DNA of 64,000 bases, taken from the NCBI GenBank assembly GCA_009741485.1, contig CM019214.1:24760329-24824328 (forward strand), in the 5' to 3' direction. The translations under genes were made by a program, and so were the position numbers. The notes beneath the pieces are model-generated. The model ran no database searches. It was not told the origin of the DNA and worked only from the letters and a program-made list of their open reading frames with translations. Of this stretch, positions 13,111 to 25,535 are shown piece after piece. Origin of the DNA: Malurus cyaneus samueli (lineage: Eukaryota; Chordata; Aves; Passeriformes; Maluridae). Positions within the stretch are counted from its first letter, which is position 1. Each line of letters opens with the position of its first letter.

Positions 13111-16100
13111 CACTATTGCATGCAAGAGTTATAGTACACGATCATGTAAGATACGAGAGTCTTCTCTATTATTAGGAAGTCTCCTTTCTCAAATACCAGT
13201 CAAGGAATTTGGAGGTGACACTGCCTTGGAAAGAATTAGACATCCATGTGCAGTACTGAACAGGGAGACAGGCAGGCCTTGCCAGGTTGGAAAAATGCAC
13301 AGAAAATAAAGTGAGATTTGACTTGTTAAAGCACAAGTTTAAGCTCTAGGGGAAAACATGAAACATGATTTTGATGTTTTGAAGTGGAACACAGTTGCTC
13401 TAAAGGACTGTGTGGGAAGGTGGGCAGCACTTCACTGACTGGCTTCAAAGAAGATTTAAAACATAAAGCATTATGGACAGACTTCAGGACCCAGGGAAAG
13501 AGGTAATTCCTGTCTCCATGGGACTTGATTTGTGGCTGGAAGTCTGGGGTTAGTTCTCATCTTTCAGTTGCCAGAAAAATAGAAGTGATTTGCTTAGAGT
13601 ACAGTAAAGGGCAACAAAGATGGAGCTGGAAGAGTGCTAGACTGCTGTGTGTGCTTTGCAAGAATTAAACCTGGTTTTCTTGGCAGTACTACAGCTGAGG
13701 AAGAGACGCAATAGTCTGTGCCTGTAGAACATGTAAAGATCAAGGCAGGAGAAGATTACTCACAGGAGTAACCAGCAGCTCTTCAAAGGGAAAACCATCC
13801 TGATTTTCCCTGTACTGTGCAATAATTTCCAAAAGGAATAGTGGAGATAGGGCTGTTGGAGCAGTTCACATCAAACGACAGCAATCAGTGTGTGTAAAGC
13901 CTCTTAGGCCCACACCATATCTGGTTTACTCTACTGAAAACACTAGAGCAGCTCCAGGCTCAATGGACAAAACCCGAGTGAGTCACAGCTTGACCCATTT
14001 TCTCTGCTATTTATGGCAAAACAGCCTGCCACACCTGCCATAGCTGCGTGCTATTTACGGCTGGATGTTGGAGAGCAGTGTCCGTGTGTGCGTGCCTGTG
14101 TTTCCGTGTGAGATCTGGGTGATGGGCAGGGCACAGCTGCCTTTGCTCCTGTGGACGAGGCAGAGCTGTGCTTGCAGTGGTGACAAGACCTGGCTGCCAC
14201 ACGGCCCGTGTTTGGCTGCAGAGAGACTGCGTGTGCTGCCCTGGAGGAGCTGCTGGGCTGGGCTGCACAGCGGGACAATGAGATGCCACAGTCCTCGCTG
14301 ACCCATGGCCCAGATCCCAGAGGATGGTCCAGGAGCGTGCTCCCCATGGTCCTTTTTTGAGTTTTGGCCCCAAACTGCAAGTCCTGCGGACATGAGGTCC
14401 TCAGTGACATTCAGCTCTGCGCTCACCACTTGCTAACAGAGTCCGAGAGGAAGTTCTCTGGGTGCCCATGGGCCCTACACAGGTGACAGCCATTGCATTA
14501 TCTGGAAGCAAGGGAGATTGCAAGTGCTAGTTCAGTGCCAGCCTCTGGGCCATGGCTGCAAGTCACACCTCAACGGGATTTCCGCTGAGGTAGGTATGTT
14601 TTGGGAGAGTTAATGGCATTTCAGTAGCTCTGCAAGGCAGCTGGAGCAAGTCATAAGGATGGCTGGTCACTGCTGACTTTGCATTTGAACTGGTGATTTA
14701 GAGGAAAAGCCTGATAGCATTTCAGGATTTGCCAAAGCATTCAGCCTTGCTCCCCTTCTACTCCAGGCAGGCTGACCAGATAATGTAACACCATAACAAC
14801 AGGAAAACTATAAATAAATACTCAGGACCCTTTTTGCCTTGTTTGTGTATATGTCAAGTTATGACAATGCAAATATGGACAGTGCTGATGGGCAAAGAGG
14901 TAACGGGAAGAAGAAAGAAAACCAAATTACAAATTATGTCAGATAACATGGGAGCAACTTCTGTACTGGAAAGAACATTGTCTGGAGCCGCAGGCTTTCA
15001 TTTCAGCAAGCTCGATGTGTATAGCTCATAATAACATATGTGGGATAACAGCAGTGATTTCTGGGACCAGGAATAAATTTGGGATTAAAGGCAGATAAGT
15101 ATCCTTGGTTGAGGCAGTTGAAAAGTCTGTCTGTCTCTCTTTTCAACACAGAGACATCAATCCCATTCTGTGACCTTTCCAGCAACCCACCCCTAAATCC
15201 CTGGAAAGGGGTGCTGTCTCTGGCAGGAGGGAGGAACTCGCCCCTCCTGATATTAGGAGAGCCAATGATTGCTCTGTGTCTCCCTTTGGAACAGGGCTTT
15301 GGTTTGGTGGGGGTTTTGTGGGATTTTTTTGCTTTCTAGAAGCTGAGCTGGCAGCTTCTTTTGGATTATGTTTATAGTACCCTAGTGTGCTATAGCTGAT
15401 AAAATATAAATGACGGAGTCAATTCTGAGGGCTGTAAAATAACTCTGGAGCTGGAAGTGCAAAGGCGGGTGTGCTTTTGCTTGGTGAAGTATATGTTGCT
15501 TTTTGAAAGAGGTCATTATTTCAATTTTCATGTGAATTTTCATCACTTAACGGAACACATTATTTTGCACATTTGCACGGCTTTTGAGGTAAGTGCTGGA
15601 ACATAATACTGAAATAATGCTCCTGCTTAATCCTTCCCATGAACTGTGCTGCCAACTTTGTTCACTCAGACTGTGGAGGCAGGCAAGGCAAGGGTCAGAC
15701 ACCACCAAAAAAATGGGGAAATCCAGGATTTACACAAACGCGGGGCTTCATAGCTTCGGAAATTGTTTTTTTTTTTCCTGGACCTCATACTGCTCCATGT
15801 CTCTTGGAACCTGGAGGCTCACTTTTGTTTGGATTTACCAACTGAGTGATCATCCAGGGCTGGTTTCCTTGGCAAATGGAGATGTGGGTTTCCTGCTTGG
15901 AGCTGGCTGATGACTGAAGAGAGGATGGATCGTTTCCCCATCCCACAGAAATCCCACCACATTCAGAGGTTAGCAAGTTTTAAGGGAAAACCATATTTTT
16001 TTAAAGGCAAATTGTCATTGAAAGGGGAACACTTCTCCTTACATCCAGTTCCATCAGCTCATCCTGGACTTTCATTTAAGGTGTGGATCATATTTGAAGG

Positions 16101-19100
16101 ATTTACCAGTTTATACCAAACCCAGCATGGGTTAATTCCCTTTGCTACTCACTGGGAAGCCCAAATCAATCTTTTCCTGAGACGCGTGCTATATTTAGTC
16201 AGGAAATTATAAATAATGCTATTTGAAGTACATTCTCCTTCTTCCCCTTTCCTCCCCCAATCCTTCTTCCTCCAAAATAACTACAAGGTATAAATAATTT
16301 GTACATTTAACCTGAATATTCCTTGCCTACTTAGGTGTGCTCGTTTTCTCTCCCTACACAAAAAGTCACTAAGTGGGTTGAAAGTTGTTATTTTATTGAT
16401 GTACAGTATAAATAAGTCACACTACATAAGATGATTTGCAGTTAACTTGTGCATGCGTGATTCTCTGTCCTGTTTTCTTATCTGACGTGCCTTTATCACT
16501 TGAACTATTCACCCTAAGAAGTGCATTCAGCGTTTTGATATTTGAAAGGAAATGTTTCCACCACAGACAGAAAAAACCGACTAGCTGCTATTGTGTGTTT
16601 GCCATTTCTTTCTTTGCTTCACAATTGTTGAAATGTCTGCATGTTTTCTGTCCCAAATACATAGATTGCTGCCTTTCTGGAAAAACAGGATTCTTTGCTT
16701 AATTAAACATTAGGTAATGATGACATAAGAGATTTTTAATTTTTTTCTCATCTATGGAACATTTGTAACAAAGAGAAATATCTTCATTAAAAAAAGATTT
16801 TTTTCTGTGGAAGCAAAACACCTTCCCCTCAGTATGCCCCCAAAGTGATGGTATTGATTTTGAAATCACAAGAAAATCTTTATTCCTTTCAAAAGTCACC
16901 TTTTGCTGATGGAAATTTTCAACAGACTCCCAGAGGTGCAAACATCTTGCTCACCATCACTTGAGAAATCCTGATAAAACTGTGGATTTATGATCTATGA
17001 AAAGAGTTTTTGATGGCCAAGAGTTTTTGATGGAAATCACAGGAGACAGGTTGTATGAGCTGCTCAATAACGTTGGGCTGCAGGATGTTTGCATCACAGC
17101 AGCATAAGGAGGTTTTAAATCAAAGGGGAGCTGAGCTCTGTGTTATCTGCTGAGGCTGCGTTCGCTGGGAGCCCTCACACGAGCACCAGAGCTCATGCAG
17201 CTATCAGGGGACATGTCTGGGAAGTGTTGTTTGGCATCCAGAGTAAAGGATAGTCTTATCACAAGAGGGAAAACACCCAGACAAATCATCAGTTTTTGGT
17301 GTCACTTATTCTGCAAAAGTTGTCTTGCATGTTTATTTATTTATATATTGTGAGAAAAGTCCCCCCAAAAGTTAAATGTTTCTACATACAGAAAAAGTTG
17401 CTGCCTGGCTACTTCTGGATATTAAATTAATTCATCTTTTGAAGAGTAAAATGGACTTGGGAGGAGGGGGAGGAACGGTGCTAGTGGTGTTGAGACAGAT
17501 ACTTCCCTACCTTGGAGCCTAAACTGAGGATTTGGGGATTTGAGAGCCTACTCAACAGGGCTCTTGCCAGGAAACAGGGAGAATGAGGAGAAGACTCCAC
17601 CTGATTGCCAAGGCTGGTATCCATCTCACTGAATAGCAGGTCCCTGAAAATGAATTATCTAGTCTAGGGTTCTCCAGGCTTGGTCCAGAGTCAGGACAGC
17701 GCTACGGATGTGTCCAGGTAGGCATTCACTATGATGGAAGTGTTCAAGGTAACCCACAGGAGCTGCCCTCCAAGGGTGCCTGTCTCTCTCTTTTGACTCA
17801 GGAGAGTCTGGACAACTGGATTAGATTAGGCATTTCAGTTTTAGACAGCTGGTGTCAGACGAGTTGAACTGCACCCCATCAGGTTTCCAGCAGGATTTAA
17901 TGCCATGGAGGTGTGGGACTGAACATCTCTTAGGTGCTGTAATGTGTCACCTAAGCATCACTGAAATCATGGGGAGCTGCATATCTGTCCATTGAGAGGA
18001 ATATACCCATTTAGGTGTGCATGTCTTTTTCTATCCTGTAAAGCATCTATCAGGACCCTTCAGCATGCACCTCCAAGCCACTTGAAAATCTGCCTCTGAT
18101 ACAGTTCTGCAAGCATCACATTATGTATGTCACGTCACCTGCTGCAGGAGCTTTTATCCAGCGTGATCTGCTGCCTAAAACTGCCGTGTCTGAAATGCCA
18201 TCAAGGCAGGAGTAGCAGTGCAGGTGTTTAGCACAGGTATCAGAACTCATTGGAAGCACAATGTGTTACTTCAGGAACTATAGCAGTTCATTTTCCCAAT
18301 TAAAATGAAAGGGATATGTTCTTCCAAGGCAGCTTGATTTGAAGAAAAAGATCAGTAGTCGTTTAGTGGGATGTATCATCAAGACCTTTAATGACCACCG
18401 CTGGTTGGGACATCAGCATTTATTTATGGTTGGGACTTCAGCAGTTCATCCCTTCACTGAAGAAAGACCGAATCCAGAATCATTAGTTTAAATTCAATGT
18501 CCCTGTCACAACCAGTAACTTAAATTAGGTATCTGAGCACGTAGCAGCAAGCACAGAAATATATTCTCCTCCACAGCTGAGTCTGGGAAAGAGCTGAACA
18601 CTCACAACTCCGATTGTAGAAAATGGAAACCAAGAGGATTAGTGACACATAACATATGCTTGATATTTAGGGCAATTTCCAAAGTTAGCGGGGGTTTTGT
18701 GGACTTACAGCCATCAGCTTATGTCTGTCTGTCTGTCTGTCCAGCTGAATCTGCTGCAGAGGTAATCAGTGATCCTGCATGTGAACACATGTGCAAGTGA
18801 GCATAGTATTTGTAAATTCCTAATTCAGTTTAACAATTACTTCTGTAGGGGTAGGTGTGATCTGTATGACTGGCAACACTGAATCGCAATGCCTTCCGCC
18901 TGCAAGCAAAAAAATCACCACTTTCACTTGTTTCAAATTTATTTGCACTTGTTACTGCACTTTGTCTTGGATTTTCATGTGCTATTATAGGAAAAAACCA
19001 TCTCTCTGCCTCTGCAGTTTCCTCTCCTTATCCTCTCTTATTTCCAGTAGCCAGAACAGCACCTTTGTACTGCAGACAGGTACTGATGGTGAGCGGGAGG

Positions 19101-22100
19101 GATCCAGCTTTGCATTGCAGATTACACAGCTGCATAATCTCCCTCTAAGAAGCACAGTGATACGCAGGCAGCTCGAGGAGAGCTGGGAGTTTGGTATTTC
19201 TCACCTGCTTTCCAAATCTCTTTCATGACTCTGAAGAGACGTGAAGAAAGGCATTAAAATAAAAAGGAAGCAGTTTATTTTTTTTTTTTTTCTCCTGATG
19301 CTGCTGAGATTGCCAGTGAATATTACCTGAGCAGCAGCTTGCAAGTTTCTGCAGCAGTGTGTTGATGGAGCAAGTAAGTAGCAGTAGCTCTGAATAAATC
19401 ATTTATGTGTGCACTGCAGACTGTGTTTCAGGGATTGGCATCAACGGTGGCGCACTAACAGACAAACAGAGGAAAAGGCTTTCACCCAACTTTTTATTGA
19501 AACCTCAGAGGAATAAAACAGGTCAGCGGTGAATATTAAATTAACTTTTGGCCATCTTCCAAAGTGATCTGGCCTAGTTAAGAAACATCAAGAAGGAAGA
19601 AAGCTTTGCTTCTTCACATCCTGATTTCTCCAGGGAGTGGAGAGAAGGAGGTCTGTGCAAGGCATTGCAAAGGCAGCCTGATTTTATAAGTCAGCAGTTC
19701 TTCCACATGCACAGAGACAGCCCCGTGCAGATCCCCATACAAGCTGCACACACTTTTCTTGCAATGTTGCAGCTACATTTAACCCACTTGCTTTTTCTTA
19801 ATGCCACCTTTTATATTCTGATGCATAAGACTAGGTCAACAGGGTGTGTGTTCAGTTTTGCAAGACCATTGGCACAGCCTGTATCACACAGGACATAATG
19901 TGCTTTTATTGCCTTTGCCTCCTCAGGCAGAATTTGTCCCTTACTGGAACGTGTGCATGTCCTTCTCTCAGCCATGTGAAAGCCTAGCAAGGCTGGTTTC
20001 AATTCCTCTGCCTAGCAGCCACAGAGATACTGTATGGAAGTTCTACCCTCCATTTTCTGCATTTTGGATGTTTGTCCAAAACACACCATTTCTTTCAAGA
20101 AATTATACTATTTTAGTACAAGCCTGGTTATTTAAGGATAAAGGAACAGTGGAATTAAACCATCAGTCCCTGCTGGCTGTCCCATGAAGAAAATGTTGAG
20201 TTGTATTACCTGTTAATAGGTAAAGTGCCACAAAAAGAGCCTGAGGTGGGTGAGCCCTTTGCTGAATTTGCAGTCCACCATCCCATTCAAAGGTGTGTGT
20301 TGTGGGAAACATAAATAAGCTGTTGGAGCTACTGGGGAGCCTTGTGCCTTGCCAGCACCCCCAGGGTGTGCCTGCAGACAGTTTTCCACCAGATGGGGTT
20401 CGGTACATCAGTTAGATCTCCTGCAGGGAGCAGGGCTACTGAAATAAAGAGCTAACAGATCCTCAGAGCCACCTTTCCCCACCCAGGTCCTTCCTTCACA
20501 GGCCTTGAGTTTGATTTAGGGGGTGCAAGTTCCTGGCAAGGCAAAGCAAGGCAGGTCATGGTAGAGTGGAAGTTCAGACAGGAATTTGTGTACCCCACCT
20601 TAGCACACGCTGCCCATGGTCACCTCTTCAGACTCTCTCTGCTTGCTCGTTGTGCTGCAGAGGCTCTAGCAATGGCTGTGCTTGTCACTGTGGACATTCA
20701 CTGGGAGAGGATGAAAAGCTCACATGCAAAATAAGGAAAACACTTCCAAAATGCACCTTTCTCCTACTTCTGTGGTTAAAAAAAACAATTAAAAAGTTTC
20801 AATAGAATTGGTCAGAAAACACTGTGATGAGATTTTTTTTCTTCCTGCAATACTGGAGCTTGGCCAAGGGATCACCTGCTGGGGAGGGAGGTGACAAGAG
20901 CTGGGGGACACTCTGACCTCAGCTGTAAGCCATCCCACCCTGTGTTTCCATGTTAATGCTCTTCAGGTACTGAAACTTCCCAGTCTGGGACCATTTTGCA
21001 ATGGCAGGAAAGACTCCACAACTGATTTCATTGCGTTGAACACATGATTTTCTCTGGGGTGGCAAAGAAGGGACAGATTTTAAGCAGCCCTCAATAATGT
21101 CACAAGCTCAGTGCACCATATGAAAGTTTCCATGCAGAGGTCACAGAGATGCCAAAGCACCCAGCTCTGCCTCTGGAGCCCATCCAGGCTCCCACTGCTC
21201 ACCCCACGATCCCCACTGGAATCCAGCTGTGCACTGATGGCCATGGCAGGTAAACACAGACATCTCCGAGGCTTTAGGGCCTTTTACAATCTTGACCAGG
21301 TTTGGGTGCTGGGCTTCCTCCTTGAGGTTGAAGGGCGAGCTGCTGAGCCACTAAACCCTCAGCTATTTTCCACATCTGGTTTGATTCTCTGCAGATAAAC
21401 AGCAGCCTTGCCATTAACAACAAAAACTTAATTCACTGAGGTTTGTTCAAGCACTGAGAGCAAATATTTTTCCTGTGCTGCTTGGGGTCATTTTAAGGGA
21501 AAAACAGGGCTGGAGGTATATCACCCCTTTAAAAATTATTATTACTTCCTAGAGAAAATAAAATGTAAAGCACCTCTTCCTTCCAGTTGTGAGGTTATTT
21601 TTACAGAAAAAATGCTGGCTTTGGGAAGGAAACTCTGCTTTGTGACTGACTTAGGATCAGAGCATGGGATTTGAATAAATATATGGATTAATTTACCTTT
21701 TGTCCTTTTCTTTTTATTAATGAAAATTCTCATTCATAAGTCATACCTCAATAAAACCCCGTAGAAATGCTTGATCTGTTTTTCTGTCTGCTCCCTCTCG
21801 GTGCCAGGACTTACACACAAAGGGAGGGGACGGAGCAGCCGACGAGTATCGCAATCATAAGTATTTTAGGAAATGTCCGTGGCTGTATAAGCTGCTGATT
21901 CCCCTCACTGCAGCTTGGGAGGCTGAAGCCTCTATGTAGGTCACGTTCTCCAAGACTGCTGCCTCCCTTACAGCCAGACCTGCTGTTGACTTGGGCTGTC
22001 TTAATGCATCAAAGAGCCTCTGCTATGCTTCAGCTCCCCTTCTGAACTCAAGCTGCATCGCTCAGCTCTTCATGTAATCACTGAGGTGGGTAACCTGACC

Positions 22101-22640
22101 AGGGAGCATGAGCATTAATCACAGTCTTTCTGGTTCCCCAGACAGAGAAGAAAATTCCTCATTTTACCATTTATTTTTAAATCTTTGAAATCTCTCCCTA
22201 AACCTGTCTTCCCACCTTTTATCTTCTTTTTGGTTTCATTGTTTCATAACCCAATTACCATTACCAATGATCATTTGTAGTGTACCAAAAGAGGCAGTTA
22301 GGATATTTTTTTTTATTTAAAAAAAACTTTTAGGAGGAGAAATGGAGACCCACAGAAAATGAAAATAGGAAGACTGCTGAAGAATGTCTTTCTCTGCTGC
22401 ATGATGATAACATCAGAGGTGCTATTACATGATGGAGCAGCCTATTGAACAGCCAGTGGGTTTGGGGTAGGGACTGCTCTTTAGCTGAAAATGACTTTGT
22501 CCTCCTTGCAGTTCTGCAGAGCATCACATCCAGGCACAGGAATCAGAATGTGAGAGGCTGGAAATACGCAGCTGACAGTTCTCAGGAAGCCTCAGCAAGT
22601 ATTGCAGAGACACTGGCTGGTTGTCTCTTTGCTGCAGTTT
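13111..22640. other. Intronic stretch, no gene seen
   Basis: About 9.5 kb with no supported gene. It holds a 17-bp near-perfect duplication (AGAGTTTTTGATGG core) near 17005-17036 and the small TGTC array listed separately. A strong donor-like GAG|GTAAGTG lies at 15588/15589 without an obvious exon. Confidence 0.5.
18722..18741. repeat. (TGTC)5 microsatellite
   Basis: Five perfect TGTC units in intron sequence. Short, and probably polymorphic. Confidence 0.9.
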
Positions 22641-22649
22641 GTCTTTCTG

Positions 22650-23700
22650 GCATGGCAGCACCAGGGCTGGAGAGCAGGGCAGGGTGTGATCGGGTTGTGC
22701 CGCGCTTGTCCTGGCCTTGGACCGGCCGGAGAGTGGCTGGTCCCCGCTGTCACTGCGATCTGCCTGATGCCCAAAAGTCACAGACACGGGGCTGGGGTGG
22801 AAGGAGATCCTGGGGGCATCCAGCCTAGAAACGGCTGCTTTTAACCTCATCTATGGAGCTTTTTCCCCTCTTTCTCCCTAGCAAATTTTACCAGCCGTGG
22901 TTTTTCTCCTTTTTTCCCCCCTCCCTTCTCTCCCAGCCATGGCACGAATGTTCCCCCGTGTCCTCGCCGTTAGAGCAGCAGCCAAGTGAGAAAGCCGAGC
23001 TGCTCCAGGACAGGAAAGCGTTAACCCCGCACGGAGGGCGGGAGGGGGGATTACTGCTCCCCACTCCCGGCGGGTTCGGGGTCGAGTGGGGATTAGGCGG
23101 TCGGAGCCCCGGGGCCGGGCCATCTGCGTGCCGGCTGCTCCCCGCGCCCCTTCCTCCCCCGGCCCAGCTCCATCGGGACCGCGGCTCGCTGGGTGCTGCG
23201 GGGACACGGGAGCCTCCAGAGGGACACGGGAGCCTCCAGAGGGACACGGGAGCCCCCGGGGCACTCAGGAGCCCCACGGGCACGGCACACTTGCAGAGGC
23301 GGAGCCGCCCTTCCCCGCCGGGTCTCCTCGGGGCGCCGCGGGCAGGGGAAGGATGCTTTCCCCAAACCCTGCCGAGCTCTGCAGAGCTCGCCGTCCTGCT
23401 CACTGTCGCACCTCGTTTTAAAGGTGCCTCCTCCCTTTCCTTTTTTTCCATTCCCGCTGCCAAAGCCTGCTGTAAAACTTCCACTAACATGCACTTCTTA
23501 TCAAACCTGATTTACAGAGAGCTCAAGCTTCTCAGCGTTTGTCTTCTGCGAGCTGGCAAACCTGCTCGAGCATTTAATTCTTATTATTTTATTTTTTGTT
23601 GGAGCATTTTGGACTTATCTGAGTGGAGAGCCCGTGAAGCACCCAGAGCATCCCACCGGGCAGGAGCGGGGAGTTTTTGAGCAGTTCCAGGCTCAGCGCT
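22650..23700. promoter_or_regulatory. Intronic CpG-rich island (possible alternative promoter or enhancer)
   Basis: GC and CG density rise strongly above the flanks, peaking at about 22930-23400 with many CG, CCGG and GGGCGG-like words (for example CACGGAGGGCGGG near 23030). Long frames are open on both strands here, as expected when stop codons are rare in GC-rich DNA. None resembles the NHS N-terminus. No clear first-exon donor was found. Island status is visual; methylation or expression is unknown. Confidence 0.5.
23201..23260. repeat. 20-bp tandem repeat, 3 units, inside the CpG island
   Basis: Three units of GGGACACGGGAGCCTCCAGA. The first two are identical; the third diverges at its end (AGCCCCCGGG). 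Confidence 0.9.
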
Positions 23701-25261
23701 GGCCTTGAGCCAGGGCTGGTGGTCAGTGGTCAGCGGTCAGTGGTGGGTGTGAGCCCTTCTCAAACACCACTCACCCACTATGGAGAGCTTCATGGGGTGG
23801 TGGAGAGAGATGAGAGTGATCTTTGTTTGATATAATCTGAAACTCCGCCAGCCTTCAGAGTCAGCTGATAGCACTTGCGCGTATTTTTGCTAGGGGTCTC
23901 CATCTTTTTTTAGCGACACGACCGATGTTGCTTAATTGGTTTGGTGATAAAATCTGCTGTAAACCCTTTCTGATTTGTTTGGTTCTGCTACTAGGGAGAA
24001 ATAGCTCTATTTATCTGCTCCTTGCAGAAAAAAAAATGCAGACTGAGCAGGATTTTTTTTCCCTAAATAAAACACCGAATTAAATAAATAAATGAATAAG
24101 ACCCCGGGCAAAATGCAGATTCAGTCAAACTTTTTTTTGCATCAGATGCATGATCAGTTTAATAAGGGAGATCCAACTAAATGCTCAGAGGGAGGGAGAT
24201 TGTAGAAGAGAGGGTTAGAGCGGGAATATCAGGGTGAGAGCTTGATATGTTTAGCTCTGCAGTTAGCTCTTTCAGCACTTTTCTCCATGACTTGAAGGGT
24301 TGGTAGGATAAGGTTCAGCTTTGTTAAACCTTGTTAGTGTCAAATCTATGGATGCCTGGTAAAGATGACGCTAATGTGAAAGGTTTTGGGGGCTGCTGTG
24401 TGTGCGTGCATGTGAGGCTGTGTCACAGCAAATGCTGACAGATTAAAGGGGAGGTCAATAACAGAGATCATTTAACTCTCCGGCCGGGGTTGGTCACTTT
24501 TAAACACTGTCTGTGGATGGATGGCACCCGGTGACGGAAATGTCAGGCATCGAAATGTTAATGACTTAAACCCCAGCACACACACACCCACCCCTTTTAT
24601 AGTTCCCCTGAAAAGAATGCATGTATCTTCTGCTGTATTCAGTACAGCTCTTTGCTTTGCTTTATAGTGACACCTCCCAGTGGCACTCTGCAACATTTCA
24701 CTGAAGTCCACACTGCTCCCTGATAGGTTTGTGAAACCAAGTGCTGTGTTAGTGCAAGTGGCACCTTATAAAACTCACCAAGCTTTGAGGGTGCCTTCTC
24801 CACAGGAATCGTCCCATTCCTCCCTCACCCAAATATTTGGGTCCACTATTAAATCGGAATTAAAAGCACAGAATTACTTTCAAATTATGTCTGCAAAACC
24901 TTGGCATTATGGTACAACTTCTCCAAACGTAATGACATCCTGTGGTTGAAAAAAGCAATGTCCTGTTCCAGATGTTCCTGCTGCTGTTGATGGGTTTGAG
25001 TTGTGAGAGCAATCTCTCTGCTCTGTTGTGTAACCGTGTGCAACACCTGCTAGCAATATCCAGAGACTCCACAGACCTGGAATGTACAACTGTAATGTGT
25101 CTCACTCAGATCAGGAAAAAACAGGATTTGGGTAGATTGAGCTACCGTCTAGCTATGGTAAATTACTGGGTTCCCCACTATCAGGAAAGCCACCTCCTCC
25201 CATCTCTGTGTTTAGTGGTCTCTATTTACCTCAGCTTTAAACTTTCCTCTTTTACTGGCTG
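23701..25261. other. Intronic stretch, no gene seen
   Basis: It begins with a short GGTCAGTGGTCAGC-type duplication (about 23720-23745) and is otherwise mixed intron. No repeat family or exon was recognised. Confidence 0.5.
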
Positions 25262-25535
25262 TCACAGAATCACAGAAGAGTAAGGCTGGAAGGGACCAGA
25301 ATAGCTCATCTGGTCCAATCTTCCTGCTCAAGCAGGGTCATTCCAGAGCACATGGCACAGGATTGTTTCCGGGCAGTTTTTTAATATATCCGGTGAAGGA
25401 GACTCTACAACCTTGCTGGACAACCTGTTCCAATGCATGATCACCCACACAGTAAAGTTCTTCCTCCTGTTCAGGTAAAATTTACTGTGCTTTAATTCCT
25501 TGAGTTACAGATGTCACTGGTTACCATGTGGATGA
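25262..25535 (-). mobile_element. CR1 LINE 3' fragment, - strand, 5'-truncated
   Basis: Read on + it starts with the octamer-type tail (CACAGAATCACAGAAG) and continues with the reverse complement of a CR1 3' end. Hallmarks are GGCTGGAAGGGACCAGAATA, a GGAGACTCTACAACC segment, CAACCTGTTCCAATGC and CACAGTAAAGTTCTTCCTCC. Element sense is therefore -. It is diverged and has no intact frame. The left edge is sharp and the right edge approximate. Confidence 0.88.

Noticed and set aside
22853..23680. 275-residue + frame and several - frames in the first CpG island
   Set aside because: All strands are open because stop codons are rare in GC-rich DNA. The peptides are Pro/Gly/Arg-rich with a tandem repeat and no recognisable domain, and no match to the NHS N-terminus.
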